Source: Eubacterium barkeri
Lineage (GTDB): Bacteria > Bacillota > Clostridia > Eubacteriales > Eubacteriaceae
Assembly (NCBI RefSeq): GCF_900107125.1
Contig: NZ_FNOU01000019.1
Span: 4,849 to 62,378, forward strand
Direction of reading: 5' to 3'
DNA: 57,530 bases
In this document: in pieces, positions 17,098 to 25,516 of the stretch
Layout: every line of letters begins with the position of its first letter
Position numbering within the stretch: the first letter of the stretch is position 1
Notes under the pieces: model-generated
Seen by the model: only the letters and a program-made list of their open reading frames with translations
What the model was told of the DNA's origin: nothing
Database searches by the model: none
Program-made: the position numbers and the translations under genes

Positions 17098-18429
17098 TCA
17101 CCGACGAATGCTTCCAATCACGTCGTAGCCAATGGAATTGGTAACAGACACCGGATAAAAGGTACCGCACACCAAATCGGCATCCTCAATGATGACACCA
17201 CAATCAATTTCTGGCGCATCACCATAGGTCCGGCCATAGAATACCCCGTCCCCATCGGTTTCTTCCACTAGCACCTCGATATTTTTTCCCACCAATTCCT
17301 GGTTTTTAAGGGCCGTGATATCTTCCTGCTGCTCATAAACCCGGCGTTTTCGGGCTTCCTTCACATCCCCAGGTAATTGGTCCGCCATTTCAGCGGCTGG
17401 CGTCCCCTCTTCCATGGAATAGGCAAAAGCGCCCAGGCGTTCAAAGCGCAATTCTGATAAAGCCGATAACATCGCCTCAAAATCTTCCTCGGTTTCCCCG
17501 GGAAAGCCCGTGATGATGGTCGTCCGTAAAACCACATCTGGGAGGGCCTGACGAATCATGGCCACCTTCTCAAAAATAGTCTGTCGATTGATTTGGCGGC
17601 CCATTCGCTTCAGCACACTGTCCTCTGTATGCTGGATTGGCATATCAAAATAGTGACAAATATTATGATGGGTGCGTACCACCTCCAAAAGCTCCCCATT
17701 GATGCCCTCTGGATAAAGATAGAGCAGGCGAATCCATTTGAAGTCCACTGCCTCTGCTAATTCCTTGAGCAATGTGGCCAGTGTGACCCCATCTTCTAAA
17801 TCATTGCCATATTGGGTAAGGTCCTGGGCAATGAGGATGAGCTCTTCTATCCCCTGGTCCCGCAGGTTTTTAGCCTCAGACAAGATCGCCTCGGGGCGGC
17901 GGCTGCGGTAATGACCCCGAATCCTTGGAATGGCGCAATAGGTACAATGCTTATCGCAGCCCTCGCTTATTTTTAGATAAGCCGTCACATCGCCATCTTC
18001 AACCCGGCGTTCGACCACCGCTTCTTTATAGGTTTTCGTCTCTTCTTCAATCAAGGTATCCGTCTGGCGGCCCCCATCAATAAGAGAAAGGAGATCCTCC
18101 AGATTATTAACCCCTAAATAGAAGTCCACTTCCGGCAGCTCTGCCTTCAGTTCCTGAGCATAGCGCTGGGCCATACACCCTGCCACTACAAAGATACCAC
18201 ATTTCCCCTCCGTTTTATAGGGTAAATACTCGAAAATCCGATCGATGGACTCTGCCTTGGCGGCTTCGATGAAGCAGCAGGTATTGATAATGATAATATC
18301 CGCATCCTCTGGACCCTTCGCTACGGTATATCGGGCACCCCTTAGGGTGGCCAGCATGGTTTGACTGTCCACAGTATTTTTGTCACAGCCCAGGGTCTCT
18401 ATATAGACCGATTGGGTGGGTTTAGGCAT
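17098..18429 (-). CDS. rimO: Ribosomal protein S12 methylthiotransferase
   Basis: Radical-SAM enzyme that adds a methylthio group to an Asp of ribosomal protein S12. The 443 residues show the N-terminal MTTase domain with cluster cysteines in IETLGCDKN, INTCCFI and VAGCMAQRY. The radical-SAM motif CDKHCTYC follows (about 157-164), and a C-terminal TRAM domain (about 375-443). SIGYDVIGSI at the end is typical of RimO rather than MiaB. The start with GAGGAG seven bases upstream gives an eight-base overlap with ftsK, implying translational coupling. Confidence 0.95.
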   Translation of the reverse strand: MPKPTQSVYIETLGCDKNTVDSQTMLATLRGARYTVAKGPEDADIIIINTCCFIEAAKAESIDRIFEYLPYKTEGKCGIFVVAGCMAQRYAQELKAELPEVDFYLGVNNLEDLLSLIDGGRQTDTLIEEETKTYKEAVVERRVEDGDVTAYLKISEGCDKHCTYCAIPRIRGHYRSRRPEAILSEAKNLRDQGIEELILIAQDLTQYGNDLEDGVTLATLLKELAEAVDFKWIRLLYLYPEGINGELLEVVRTHHNICHYFDMPIQHTEDSVLKRMGRQINRQTIFEKVAMIRQALPDVVLRTTIITGFPGETEEDFEAMLSALSELRFERLGAFAYSMEEGTPAAEMADQLPGDVKEARKRRVYEQQEDITALKNQELVGKNIEVLVEETDGDGVFYGRTYGDAPEIDCGVIIEDADLVCGTFYPVSVTNSIGYDVIGSIRR

Positions 18430-20773
18430 GATAATACTCCTCTCGGGTGGTGAGCAGGGTCCGGGGCTTACTGCCATTTGGTCCTGAAATCACACCCTTT
18501 TGTTCTAGCTCATCCACAATACGTCCAGCCCTGGCATAGCCCACCTTCAGCTTTCTCTGAACCATGGAAGTCGAAATCTGATTGTAGGTAAAGGCCAGCT
18601 CCACGGCCTGGGGGAATAGGGCATCCTCCGTTTCTTCCGTATCATCCGGCTTCTCACTATACCCCGCAATGACGTCTTCAATATGGGCGTTAAAGGTGGG
18701 GGCTGACGCCCCCTCAATGGCTCCGATGACCCGATTGATTTCTGCATCAGAGACATAGGTACATTGGACTCGCAGGGGCTTGGATTTACCCACCGGGAAA
18801 TAGAGCATATCCCCCTTACCCAAAAGCTTCTCGGCCCCGGCCATATCTAAAATAGTCCGACTATCGGTATTAGAAGCCACAGAGAATGCAATTCGAGAGG
18901 GAATATTCGCTTTAATGAGCCCGGTGATAACATCCACCGATGGTCTCTGGGTTGCGATGATGAGATGAATTCCACAGGCCCGGGCAAGCTGGGCAATGCG
19001 GCAGATGGCATTTTCAACCTCCTTGGGAGAAGTCATCATTAAATCCGCCAATTCATCCACCACAATGATGATTCGGGGCAGCTTCTTTTCTCCAGCTGCC
19101 AGCATCTTTTCATTGTATCCATCAATATCCCGAACCCCAGCATCTTTAAAGAGCTGATAGCGGTCCGTCATCTCCTTGATCCCCCAATTGAGGGCATAGG
19201 CCGCTTTCTTAGGGTCTGTAACCACCGGGATGAGCAGGTGGGGAATATTATTGTATTGATTCAGCTCCACCATCTTGGGGTCAATCATGATAAACCGCAA
19301 TTCATCAGGGGTCAGCTTGTAAAGCAGGCTGATGATAATGGTATTGATGCACACGCTCTTCCCTGAACCCGTGGCCCCGGCAATGAGCATATGGGGCATC
19401 TTACTGATATCCCCAATGATTTTTTGCCCCGACAAAGTTTTCCCCAGGGCAAAGGGCAGGGTTGCCTTGGTCCGCGCAAAGCCCGGGGCTTCGATTATTT
19501 CCCGAAGCCCGACGATTTCGCTTTCAGCATTGGGCACCTCAATCCCCACCGCAGCCTTCCCTGGAATGGGGGCTTCGATGCGAATGTCTGAAGTGGCCAG
19601 GTTTAAGGCCAAGTCATCGCTTAGGTTAACGATTTTATTCACCTTGACCCCTGGGTCCGGCTGAACCTCGAAACGGGTAATGGAAGGACCTACATCCGCA
19701 CCGACGATTTTTGCCGCAACCCCAAAGCTTTTCAGGGTTTCCTCAATCTGACGGGCTTTTTTTTTCACATCTGTTTTTTTATCGCCTCCCCGTCGTAAAG
19801 GGGGATTAAGCAGTGCCACATCAGGGATCTGATATTCTTCCACCGGTGCGTCGGGATCGATGGTTTCAAAGCCACTGCCAATGGTAACATTCTCTGGAGC
19901 CTGGTCCACCGGGGCGTTACTGGCTACACGCTGCTTTCTGGCCTGACGTTCCGCCTGGACAGCCGCCGCCTCCTCTGGATCAAGGGCTTCCATTACATCT
20001 CCAATATCCAAATACTGGGTATCCACGGAGATCTCCCCGGTTTCCCCACGATGGAACAGGTCGTCATAGTCTTCGTCAATGAGCTCCTGTTCCTCCAGGA
20101 GTCGGCGTTCTTCAGCCTCTTTACGCTTATCCCGCAGCTCTTTCGCTTCTTTGACCTCTGCTGCCTTCTCTTTGATTTTATCCATACCAAACCCCTTCTC
20201 CTTAAGCGCCCCATAGGCCTGGGGATAATTGATCTTAAAAATAAGAAATGCTTCGATAAAGAAAAGAATGATAATCAGGATAAAAGTCAGCACCCGTCCC
20301 ATAATGGTAGTAAACAGGAAAGCAAAAACGTTTCCGATAATCCCTCCGTAACCTCCCAATGTTGCCAGGGAAAAGAGGTCCACCATGCTATTATCAAGAA
20401 GCTTTGGCATATTCAGGCTGAATCCAATCATGAAATTCATGAGCATCAAAAAGACAATCAGGACAGTCTTGCGGTAGTAACGCATTTTATCTGTAAACAG
20501 CAAAATACCACAGACCACGCCATAAATAGCTACCATCATCGAGACATTGCCAAACATAAAGGTAACAAAACCCTTCCCAATGATTTTATCCACAATATTC
20601 GGGGTAGCGGTGCTAAAGGCATAGGCACTGTAGATGGAAAACAGAACAACCACTGCCCCCCAAATCTGTCGCTTCCGATCGGGGTGCAAAGTTTTTTTCG
20701 ATTGTGCCTTAGCCGATGGCCGTGTTTTCTTTTTCGTACTGGTTCTTGCAGTCGTTTTTTTGCGAGCTGCCAT
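18422..20773 (-). CDS. ftsK: DNA translocase FtsK/SpoIIIE
   Basis: Pumps chromosome DNA through the closing septum. The 783 residues comprise a basic tail, four transmembrane helices (about 33-175), a charged coiled linker rich in Lys/Glu, and the motor domain with Walker A GATGSGKSV (about 466) and Walker B RIIIVVDELADL. A C-terminal winged-helix gamma domain follows (TSMVQRKLKVGYARAGRIVDE region). The ATG at 20773 has GAGGTGAT upstream. A longer in-frame reading would run into the inserted repeat and is rejected. The 243-bp element with its duplicated terminator now separates this gene from dut. Confidence 0.96.
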   Translation of the reverse strand: MAARKKTTARTSTKKKTRPSAKAQSKKTLHPDRKRQIWGAVVVLFSIYSAYAFSTATPNIVDKIIGKGFVTFMFGNVSMMVAIYGVVCGILLFTDKMRYYRKTVLIVFLMLMNFMIGFSLNMPKLLDNSMVDLFSLATLGGYGGIIGNVFAFLFTTIMGRVLTFILIIILFFIEAFLIFKINYPQAYGALKEKGFGMDKIKEKAAEVKEAKELRDKRKEAEERRLLEEQELIDEDYDDLFHRGETGEISVDTQYLDIGDVMEALDPEEAAAVQAERQARKQRVASNAPVDQAPENVTIGSGFETIDPDAPVEEYQIPDVALLNPPLRRGGDKKTDVKKKARQIEETLKSFGVAAKIVGADVGPSITRFEVQPDPGVKVNKIVNLSDDLALNLATSDIRIEAPIPGKAAVGIEVPNAESEIVGLREIIEAPGFARTKATLPFALGKTLSGQKIIGDISKMPHMLIAGATGSGKSVCINTIIISLLYKLTPDELRFIMIDPKMVELNQYNNIPHLLIPVVTDPKKAAYALNWGIKEMTDRYQLFKDAGVRDIDGYNEKMLAAGEKKLPRIIIVVDELADLMMTSPKEVENAICRIAQLARACGIHLIIATQRPSVDVITGLIKANIPSRIAFSVASNTDSRTILDMAGAEKLLGKGDMLYFPVGKSKPLRVQCTYVSDAEINRVIGAIEGASAPTFNAHIEDVIAGYSEKPDDTEETEDALFPQAVELAFTYNQISTSMVQRKLKVGYARAGRIVDELEQKGVISGPNGSKPRTLLTTREEYYHA

Positions 20774-20799
20774 TTTTATCACCTCAAATCCTATTAAAA

Positions 20800-20820
20800 A
20801 AGGGTACACAGGGTACCCTT
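20800..20820 (-). terminator. dut terminator hairpin, distal copy (duplicated target)
   Basis: Palindrome AAGGGTAC...GTACCCTT-type stem followed on the minus strand by TTTTTAAT. Exact 21-base copy of 21064-21084, on the other side of repeat copy 2. It lies only 27 bases before the ftsK start, so it can also affect ftsK transcription. Confidence 0.85.
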
Positions 20821-21063
20821 CAGACTGTTGACAAACCCAGGTCTGGGAGCGGATAAAAATACGAGAACCCCGGCGCCCCTGCGGGCTGGTGTTTTGGGCT
20901 TTCATCAAATTAAGAAAGCAAACCCGCCTTAAACCCGATCAAAACCGAAGGTTTTGCGCACTGATGACTGAGGGTTTTCCCTTTGTTCATCAGCGCCTGG
21001 GGTCCGGGGTGAATCTTTTTTATCCTCTCCCTGACCACTCTACACCACTTTGTCTGCGCTTTG
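20821..21063 (+). mobile_element. 243-bp MITE-like repeat, copy 2
   Basis: Begins CAGACTGTTGACAAAC and ends CTTTGTCTGCGCTTTG on the plus strand, with the same length as copy 1 and about 90 % identity to its reverse complement. Long imperfect terminal inverted repeats are clear here (GGTC-GGGAG-GGATAAAAA at one end, GGTCAGGGAGAGGATAAAAA read inward from the other). Exact 21-bp direct repeats at 20800-20820 and 21064-21084 flank it and are unrelated in sequence to those around copy 1. The central hairpin and the pairing of GCGC..TGATGA with TCATCAGCGC are kept. Open frames across it are conserved only as DNA. Relative to the interrupted terminator it is inverted compared with copy 1. Confidence 0.8.
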
Positions 21064-21084
21064 AAGGGTACACAGGGTACCCTT
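21064..21084 (-). repeat. Target-site duplication, proximal copy of dut terminator hairpin
   Basis: Exact 21-base copy of 20800-20820, six bases behind the dut stop codon and without a T-run. Neighbouring bases differ on both sides, which fixes the duplication length. Confidence 0.85.
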
Positions 21085-21090
21085 GCTCCT

Positions 21091-21540
21091 TTACACGCCA
21101 CTGTGTCCGAATCCGCCGTCACCGCGCTGTGTAGCCTCTAGAGCCTCAGGTGATTCCACCACAACAAACTCCGGCAGGCTGACCCGGGTCACCACCATCT
21201 GAGCGATGCGGTCTCCGGGGGTAATGGTGAAGGGCGTATCCAACAGGTTCATCACAATTACCGCAATCTCTCCCCGGTAATCGGAATCAATGGTGCCAAT
21301 GCCGTTAACCAGGGTAATCCCGTGCTTTAAAGCCAGGCCGCTTCGAGCCCGGACCTGGGCCTCATAGCCTAAGGGGAGCTCAATACGGATACCGGTGGGC
21401 ACAGCGTATACCTTATGGGGCTCAAGCACCAGGGGCTCAGCTAAATCTGCGTGTAAATCCACGCCAGCCGCCCCCTGGGACTGTACCCTCGGCAGTGGGT
21501 TTTTTGACCCATTATAAATTTTTACAACACAGGTTTCCAT
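21091..21540 (-). CDS. dut: dUTP diphosphatase
   Basis: Hydrolyses dUTP to dUMP, keeping uracil out of DNA and feeding dTMP synthesis. The 149 residues carry all five trimeric dUTPase motifs: AGVDLHAD (I), RARSGLAL (II), [11 protein letters not shown] (III, catalytic Asp), PGDRIAQMV (IV) and [10 protein letters not shown] (V, C-terminal arm). It starts 18 bases behind pnp, so it is probably in the rpsO-pnp-dut unit. The ribosome site is weak and distant. The gene ends just before the duplicated terminator and repeat. Confidence 0.96.
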   Translation of the reverse strand: METCVVKIYNGSKNPLPRVQSQGAAGVDLHADLAEPLVLEPHKVYAVPTGIRIELPLGYEAQVRARSGLALKHGITLVNGIGTIDSDYRGEIAVIVMNLLDTPFTITPGDRIAQMVVTRVSLPEFVVVESPEALEATQRGDGGFGHSGV

Positions 21541-21558
21541 TATTATAACCGGTGTTCC

Positions 21559-23640
21559 TTAGTTTTCCTTAGGCAGGCAAGCCTTTCGGGACAGATTGAT
21601 TCGGCCCTGGTCATCAATTTCGATCACCTTTACCGTCACCTTATCCCCCAGCTTTACCGAATCCTCAACTTTTTCCACCCGGTGATGTTCCAGCTTGGAA
21701 ATATGGATAAGGCCATCCTTTCCTCCTGGAATGGACACAAAGGCACCAAAGTTCATGATCCGGACGACGGTTCCGTCCACCACTTCCCCGACTTCAACCT
21801 CCCGGACGATATCGTTAATCATATCGATGGCACGCTTTGCAGCTTCGCCATCCTCGGATGCGATATAGATGGTTCCATCATCCTCAATATCAATCTTCAC
21901 ACCGGTTTCATCGATGATGCCGTTGATCACCTTACCGCCACTCCCAATGACCTCACGAATCTTGTCGGGCTTGATGTGCATGGTGATAATTCTCGGTGCG
22001 TAGGGAGACAGCTCTTCCCGGGGTTCTGCAATGGTATCGTTCATAATGCCTAAAATGTGCATCCGACCGTCCTTAGCCTGAGCCAGGGCTTGGGTCAGGA
22101 TTTCACGGTCGATGCCGTGAATTTTGATATCCATCTGAATGGCGGTAATCCCATCGGCAGTTCCGGCCACTTTAAAGTCCATATCCCCTAAGAAGTCTTC
22201 CATTCCCTGGATATCCGTTAGGATAGCCAGCTTCTCATCTTCTTTAATGAGGCCCATGGCGCAGCCTGCCACCGGCTTTTTCAGGGGGACACCAGCAGCC
22301 ATAAGGGCCAGGGAGCTCCCACAGACACTGGCCTGGGAGGTAGAGCCATTGGAACTTAATACCTCGGACACCACACGGATGGCATAGGGGAATTCTTCCT
22401 CGGAAGGAACCATGGGCAGCAGAGCACGCTCTGCCAGGGCACCATGGCCAATTTCACGACGGCCCGGACCTCGCATGGGGCGGGTTTCCCCCACACTGTA
22501 GCTTGGGAAATTATATTGATGCATATAGCGTTTTTCGGTTTCGGTTCCCAGCCCATCAATCATCTGAGCATCCCGGAGTACCCCAAGGGTCGCGATGGAG
22601 AGCACCTGGGTTTCACCACGGGTAAAGAGGCCAGAGCCATGGACCCGGGGGACAAAATCAATGAGGGCACTGATGGGACGTACTTCTTCCATCTTTCGAT
22701 TATCCGGACGGATCCGATCATTTAAGATCAGTCCACGGACTTCTTTCTTCTTCATCCCGTTAAGCACGGTATCAATGTCTGCACCAGCATCAGGGTATAA
22801 TTCCGTAAAGTGCGCCATGGCTTCGTCAATGAGTCCATTCATGGCAGAAAGACGTTCATCCTTATCGGCAGTCTGAACGGCATCATGCATCCGGCTTCCC
22901 ACATAGGCTTCGATTTCTGCAGTGAGTTCTTCTGTTGGAAGATACAGCTTGTACTCTGCTTTAGGGACACCCACTTCTGCCACAATTCCTTCAATAAAGG
23001 CCACGATTTTTTTGATCTCATCGTGGGCAAAGAGGATGGCTTCTAACATGGTTTCTTCAGAAACCTCGTTTGCACCCGCTTCCACCATCATGACGGCGTC
23101 CTTGGTTCCAGCGACAATAAGACTGAGGTCGCTGACTTCACGCTGGGCTTGTGTTGGGTTTAACACCAGTTCACCATCGACTAAGCCGACAGCGACTGAA
23201 CCCGTTGGTCCGGCAAAGGGCATGTCCGAAATGGACAGTGCCACGGAGGAACCGATCATTGCAACGATTTCCGGAGCATTATCCTGTTCCACTGCCATGA
23301 CGGTGGTAACCACCTGGACATCATTTCGGAATCCCTTGGGGAATAAAGGACGGATGGGGCGATCGATCAAACGGGAATTTAAGATTGCCTTTTCTGAAGG
23401 TCGGCCTTCCCGCTTTAAAAATCCTCCAGGGATTTTACCGACAGCATATTGTTTTTCTTCATAGTCTACACTCAGGGGGAAGAAATCCATCCCCTCCCGT
23501 GGTTTTTTAGAAGCACCGGCCACCGCCAGGATGGTGGTTTCGCCATACCGAAGGATGGCCGATCCCTTTGCCAGCTGGGCCACCTGGCCAACTTCAACGA
23601 CCAGCGGTCTGCCGGCCAACTCCATTTCAAATCTTCTCAT
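21559..23640 (-). CDS. pnp: Polynucleotide phosphorylase
   Basis: 3'-to-5' phosphorolytic exoribonuclease of RNA decay. The 693 residues show two RNase PH-like domains ([19 protein letters not shown] in the first; FTRGETQVL and [17 protein letters not shown] in the second). A KH domain follows ([17 protein letters not shown], about 560) and an S1 domain ([19 protein letters not shown], about 620-690). AAGGAG precedes the start. Downstream of rpsO as in most bacteria. The gap holds a structured leader that may mediate autocontrol. Confidence 0.97.
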   Translation of the reverse strand: MRRFEMELAGRPLVVEVGQVAQLAKGSAILRYGETTILAVAGASKKPREGMDFFPLSVDYEEKQYAVGKIPGGFLKREGRPSEKAILNSRLIDRPIRPLFPKGFRNDVQVVTTVMAVEQDNAPEIVAMIGSSVALSISDMPFAGPTGSVAVGLVDGELVLNPTQAQREVSDLSLIVAGTKDAVMMVEAGANEVSEETMLEAILFAHDEIKKIVAFIEGIVAEVGVPKAEYKLYLPTEELTAEIEAYVGSRMHDAVQTADKDERLSAMNGLIDEAMAHFTELYPDAGADIDTVLNGMKKKEVRGLILNDRIRPDNRKMEEVRPISALIDFVPRVHGSGLFTRGETQVLSIATLGVLRDAQMIDGLGTETEKRYMHQYNFPSYSVGETRPMRGPGRREIGHGALAERALLPMVPSEEEFPYAIRVVSEVLSSNGSTSQASVCGSSLALMAAGVPLKKPVAGCAMGLIKEDEKLAILTDIQGMEDFLGDMDFKVAGTADGITAIQMDIKIHGIDREILTQALAQAKDGRMHILGIMNDTIAEPREELSPYAPRIITMHIKPDKIREVIGSGGKVINGIIDETGVKIDIEDDGTIYIASEDGEAAKRAIDMINDIVREVEVGEVVDGTVVRIMNFGAFVSIPGGKDGLIHISKLEHHRVEKVEDSVKLGDKVTVKVIEIDDQGRINLSRKACLPKEN

Positions 23641-23663
23641 ATCATAACTCCTTTATGATGAAA

Positions 23664-23783
23664 GGTCCGATGCTTTCGCAGAGGACCGATGCCCGGTAGA
23701 CATTGCGTTCTGTCCGTCGTTTATACCCACCAGCAGGTAGACATAAACCGCGAACAGTTAAAACATCCGTCTGTTGGGCATCG
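23664..23783 (-). promoter_or_regulatory. Structured 5' leader of pnp
   Basis: Three nested or adjacent stems can be drawn: CGATGCCC (23687-23694) with GGGCATCG (23776-23783), GTTTAT (23719-23724) with ATAAAC (23743-23748), and GGTCC/GGACC (23664-23687) just before the ribosome site. E. coli pnp is autoregulated through a leader stem cut by RNase III; a similar role here is inference. Confidence 0.5.
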
Positions 23784-23809
23784 CCATAGGTCTTTGCAAA
23801 AATGACAGA

Positions 23810-23830
23810 AAGGCGGAATAGCTCCGCCTT
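23810..23830 (-). terminator. Terminator or attenuator behind rpsO
   Basis: Perfect AAGGCGGA / TCCGCCTT stem with a five-base loop, followed on the minus strand by an interrupted T-tract (TCTGTCATTTTT). Probably partial, letting some transcripts continue into pnp. Confidence 0.7.
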
Positions 23831-23842
23831 ATCAGTGTGTTA

Positions 23843-24109
23843 TTATTTTCTCAAGCCTAAACGTGCAATGAGTTCACGATAACGGGTGATGTCTTTCTTC
23901 TTAAGGTAGCCCAGCAGGTTACGACGCTGTCCAACCATCTTCAGAAGACCTCTTCTGGAGTGATGGTCCTTTTTGTGCACTGCGAAATGTTCGTTCAAAT
24001 CGTTAATGCGAGCGGTCAGAAGAGCGATTTGCACTTCCGGGGAACCGGTGTCCCCTTCGTGGGTGCCATAATCGGCGACAATCTGTTCTTTTTGTTCTTT
24101 TGTGATCAT
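23843..24109 (-). CDS. rpsO: 30S ribosomal protein S15
   Basis: Primary rRNA-binding protein of the small-subunit platform. The 88 residues match the family in full length, with [35 protein letters not shown] and the ending [18 protein letters not shown] precedes the ATG, and a strong promoter lies 85 bases upstream. It heads the rpsO-pnp-dut set. Confidence 0.98.
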   Translation of the reverse strand: MITKEQKEQIVADYGTHEGDTGSPEVQIALLTARINDLNEHFAVHKKDHHSRRGLLKMVGQRRNLLGYLKKKDITRYRELIARLGLRK

Positions 24110-24123
24110 AATGATTCTCCTTA

Positions 24124-24187
24124 ATTCTTAATTTTCTGCCAAGTCATAGTAAACCGTCGGAGTGTCGGAAAACCAGGAATTGGCAAC
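24124..24187 (-). promoter_or_regulatory. Possible S15-binding leader of rpsO
   Basis: The 80-base leader can pair TTGCCAA near its 5' end with TTGGCAG before the ribosome site, enclosing a second helix of CCGAC/GTCGG type. S15 autoregulation through its mRNA leader is known in several phyla with unrelated structures, so this is a suggestion only. Confidence 0.35.
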
Positions 24188-24193
24188 GTCAGT

Positions 24194-24222
24194 ATCATAC
24201 CACATCCACAGGGGGGTGTAAA
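24194..24222 (-). promoter_or_regulatory. Promoter of rpsO
   Basis: Minus-strand TTTACA, 17 bases, TATGAT: five matches in each hexamer. It lies just behind the glycosyltransferase stop codon. Confidence 0.75.
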
Positions 24223-24235
24223 GTATTTTTCACCA

Positions 24236-25351
24236 TCAATCCATTAATTGGCGACAGAGATCCAGGGTCTTTTCCATGGAGTGTCGCCGGGCCTCCTCGG
24301 TCATATTGGCGGACATTTCCCGGATGATGTAACTATTCTCAATGAGAAAATCCACTAAAGAGGTTAAATCCTTGACCTTATCCACCTTGATCGCCATGCC
24401 ACTGTCCACCAGAAAGTCGGTATTCTCCTCTTCCTGACCTGGATAATAGTATGGAATAATCATGGGAATGCCCTTAACCATGGCCTCTGTACTGGTAAGT
24501 CCCCCGGGCTTTGTGATAATGGCCTCGGACTGATCCATAAGTTGCGACACATTCTGGACAAAGCCATGGATCTCAACCACCTTATCTGCTGGTTCGTACA
24601 CCTTCGCCAGAAAACGGATATCCCGTTCAACCTTGGCATTATTCCCACAAACCACGATAATCCGAATCTTCTCCTTGGTCTTCATCAGGGAAACAAAGGC
24701 TTTTTCCATTTGACGGGCCCCCATGCTTCCCCCCATAACCATTATAGTCCCCCGGACTGCCGGGTCCCCTTTTTCCGACCCAGCAGAGGGAGCATCCATA
24801 AATTCGGTACGAATGGGAATGCCAAAGGGATAGATGATATCCGGGCTAACGCCCCGCTCCACCATGGTTTGCTTGGTATATTCGCTCCCCACCACGTAAG
24901 CATCAATCATGGGGTGCAGGTAGACACTGTGAATTTTATAATCTGTCACAAAGGAAAGAACCGGCTGATTAAAGGCACCATGGGCCTTTAAGGTCCCCAG
25001 CATATTTGTAACAAAGGGATGGGTCGAAATAATAAGATCCGGCCTCTCTTTTTCAATAAGCGGGACAATTTCAGGGTTCATCACCTTGGACATGACCTTA
25101 AAGATATTCTGCTGGAAAGGGGTCATCTTGTTGAACTGATGGTACATTTGTTCGTAAAGCTTGGGCGCGATTTCCACCAATTGCTTGTATCCCTTGGTCA
25201 CTATACGGTTCAAAGCGGCACTGCTTTCTTTAAAAGCATCGTAAACCTGGGCATCATACCCCCGCCCTTGCAGTGCCTCTGCCAGGGAACGGGCCGCCAA
25301 ATTATGCCCCGCCCCGGTCGATGCACTAAAGATAAAGACCTTTTTAGTCAT
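24236..25351 (-). CDS. MGDG-synthase-like glycosyltransferase (diacylglycerol glucosyltransferase type)
   Basis: The 371 residues have the two-domain GT28/GT-B fold. The N-terminal MGDG_synth part has the acceptor-lipid motif FSASTGAGHNLAARSL (7-22). The C-terminal sugar-nucleotide part has MVMGGSMGARQMEKA (about 200) and ITKPGGLTSTEAMVKGIPMI (about 285). This is the architecture of UgtP-type processive glucosyltransferases that make glycolipid anchors. The sugar and acceptor are not proven. The start overlaps the upstream 56-residue gene by eight bases. No transmembrane helix is seen, so it is probably peripheral at the membrane. Confidence 0.87.
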   Translation of the reverse strand: MTKKVFIFSASTGAGHNLAARSLAEALQGRGYDAQVYDAFKESSAALNRIVTKGYKQLVEIAPKLYEQMYHQFNKMTPFQQNIFKVMSKVMNPEIVPLIEKERPDLIISTHPFVTNMLGTLKAHGAFNQPVLSFVTDYKIHSVYLHPMIDAYVVGSEYTKQTMVERGVSPDIIYPFGIPIRTEFMDAPSAGSEKGDPAVRGTIMVMGGSMGARQMEKAFVSLMKTKEKIRIIVVCGNNAKVERDIRFLAKVYEPADKVVEIHGFVQNVSQLMDQSEAIITKPGGLTSTEAMVKGIPMIIPYYYPGQEEENTDFLVDSGMAIKVDKVKDLTSLVDFLIENSYIIREMSANMTEEARRHSMEKTLDLCRQLMD

Positions 25352-25514
25352 CAAAATCCTTGGTGAAGCGGTAATTAACCCGCATCAGTTTTCCGCCCAC
25401 CGCCTCTTCCCGACGCTTTTCAACTAAATAAGCCACACCAAAGCCAGTGGCCACACCCGCAACAATGGTGCCTAAGGTCAGCATAATCTTTTTAAAGATA
25501 CATTCATTATCCAT
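25344..25514 (-). CDS. Small single-pass membrane protein (56 residues)
   Basis: Encodes MDNECIFKKIMLTLGTIVAG and continues VATGFGVAYLVEKRREEAVG to a basic and aromatic tail ending RVNYRFTKDFDD. One transmembrane helix spans about residues 10-31. AAGGAG lies seven bases before the ATG, two bases behind the proB stop, and its end overlaps the glycosyltransferase start in the ATGA manner, which strongly supports real translation. A helper or membrane tether for the glycosyltransferase is a reasonable guess. No family is recognised. Confidence 0.75.
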   Translation of the reverse strand: MDNECIFKKIMLTLGTIVAGVATGFGVAYLVEKRREEAVGGKLMRVNYRFTKDFDD

Positions 25515-25516
25515 AA

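Noticed and set aside
20051..20797. 248-residue plus-strand open frame opposite the ftsK N-terminus
   Set aside because: Shadow of the real FtsK transmembrane and linker region, without ribosome site.
18422..20908. Longer start for ftsK reaching into repeat copy 2
   Set aside because: The extra residues are encoded by the inserted element and a terminator. The ATG at 20773 has GAGGTGAT directly upstream and begins the usual basic FtsK tail.
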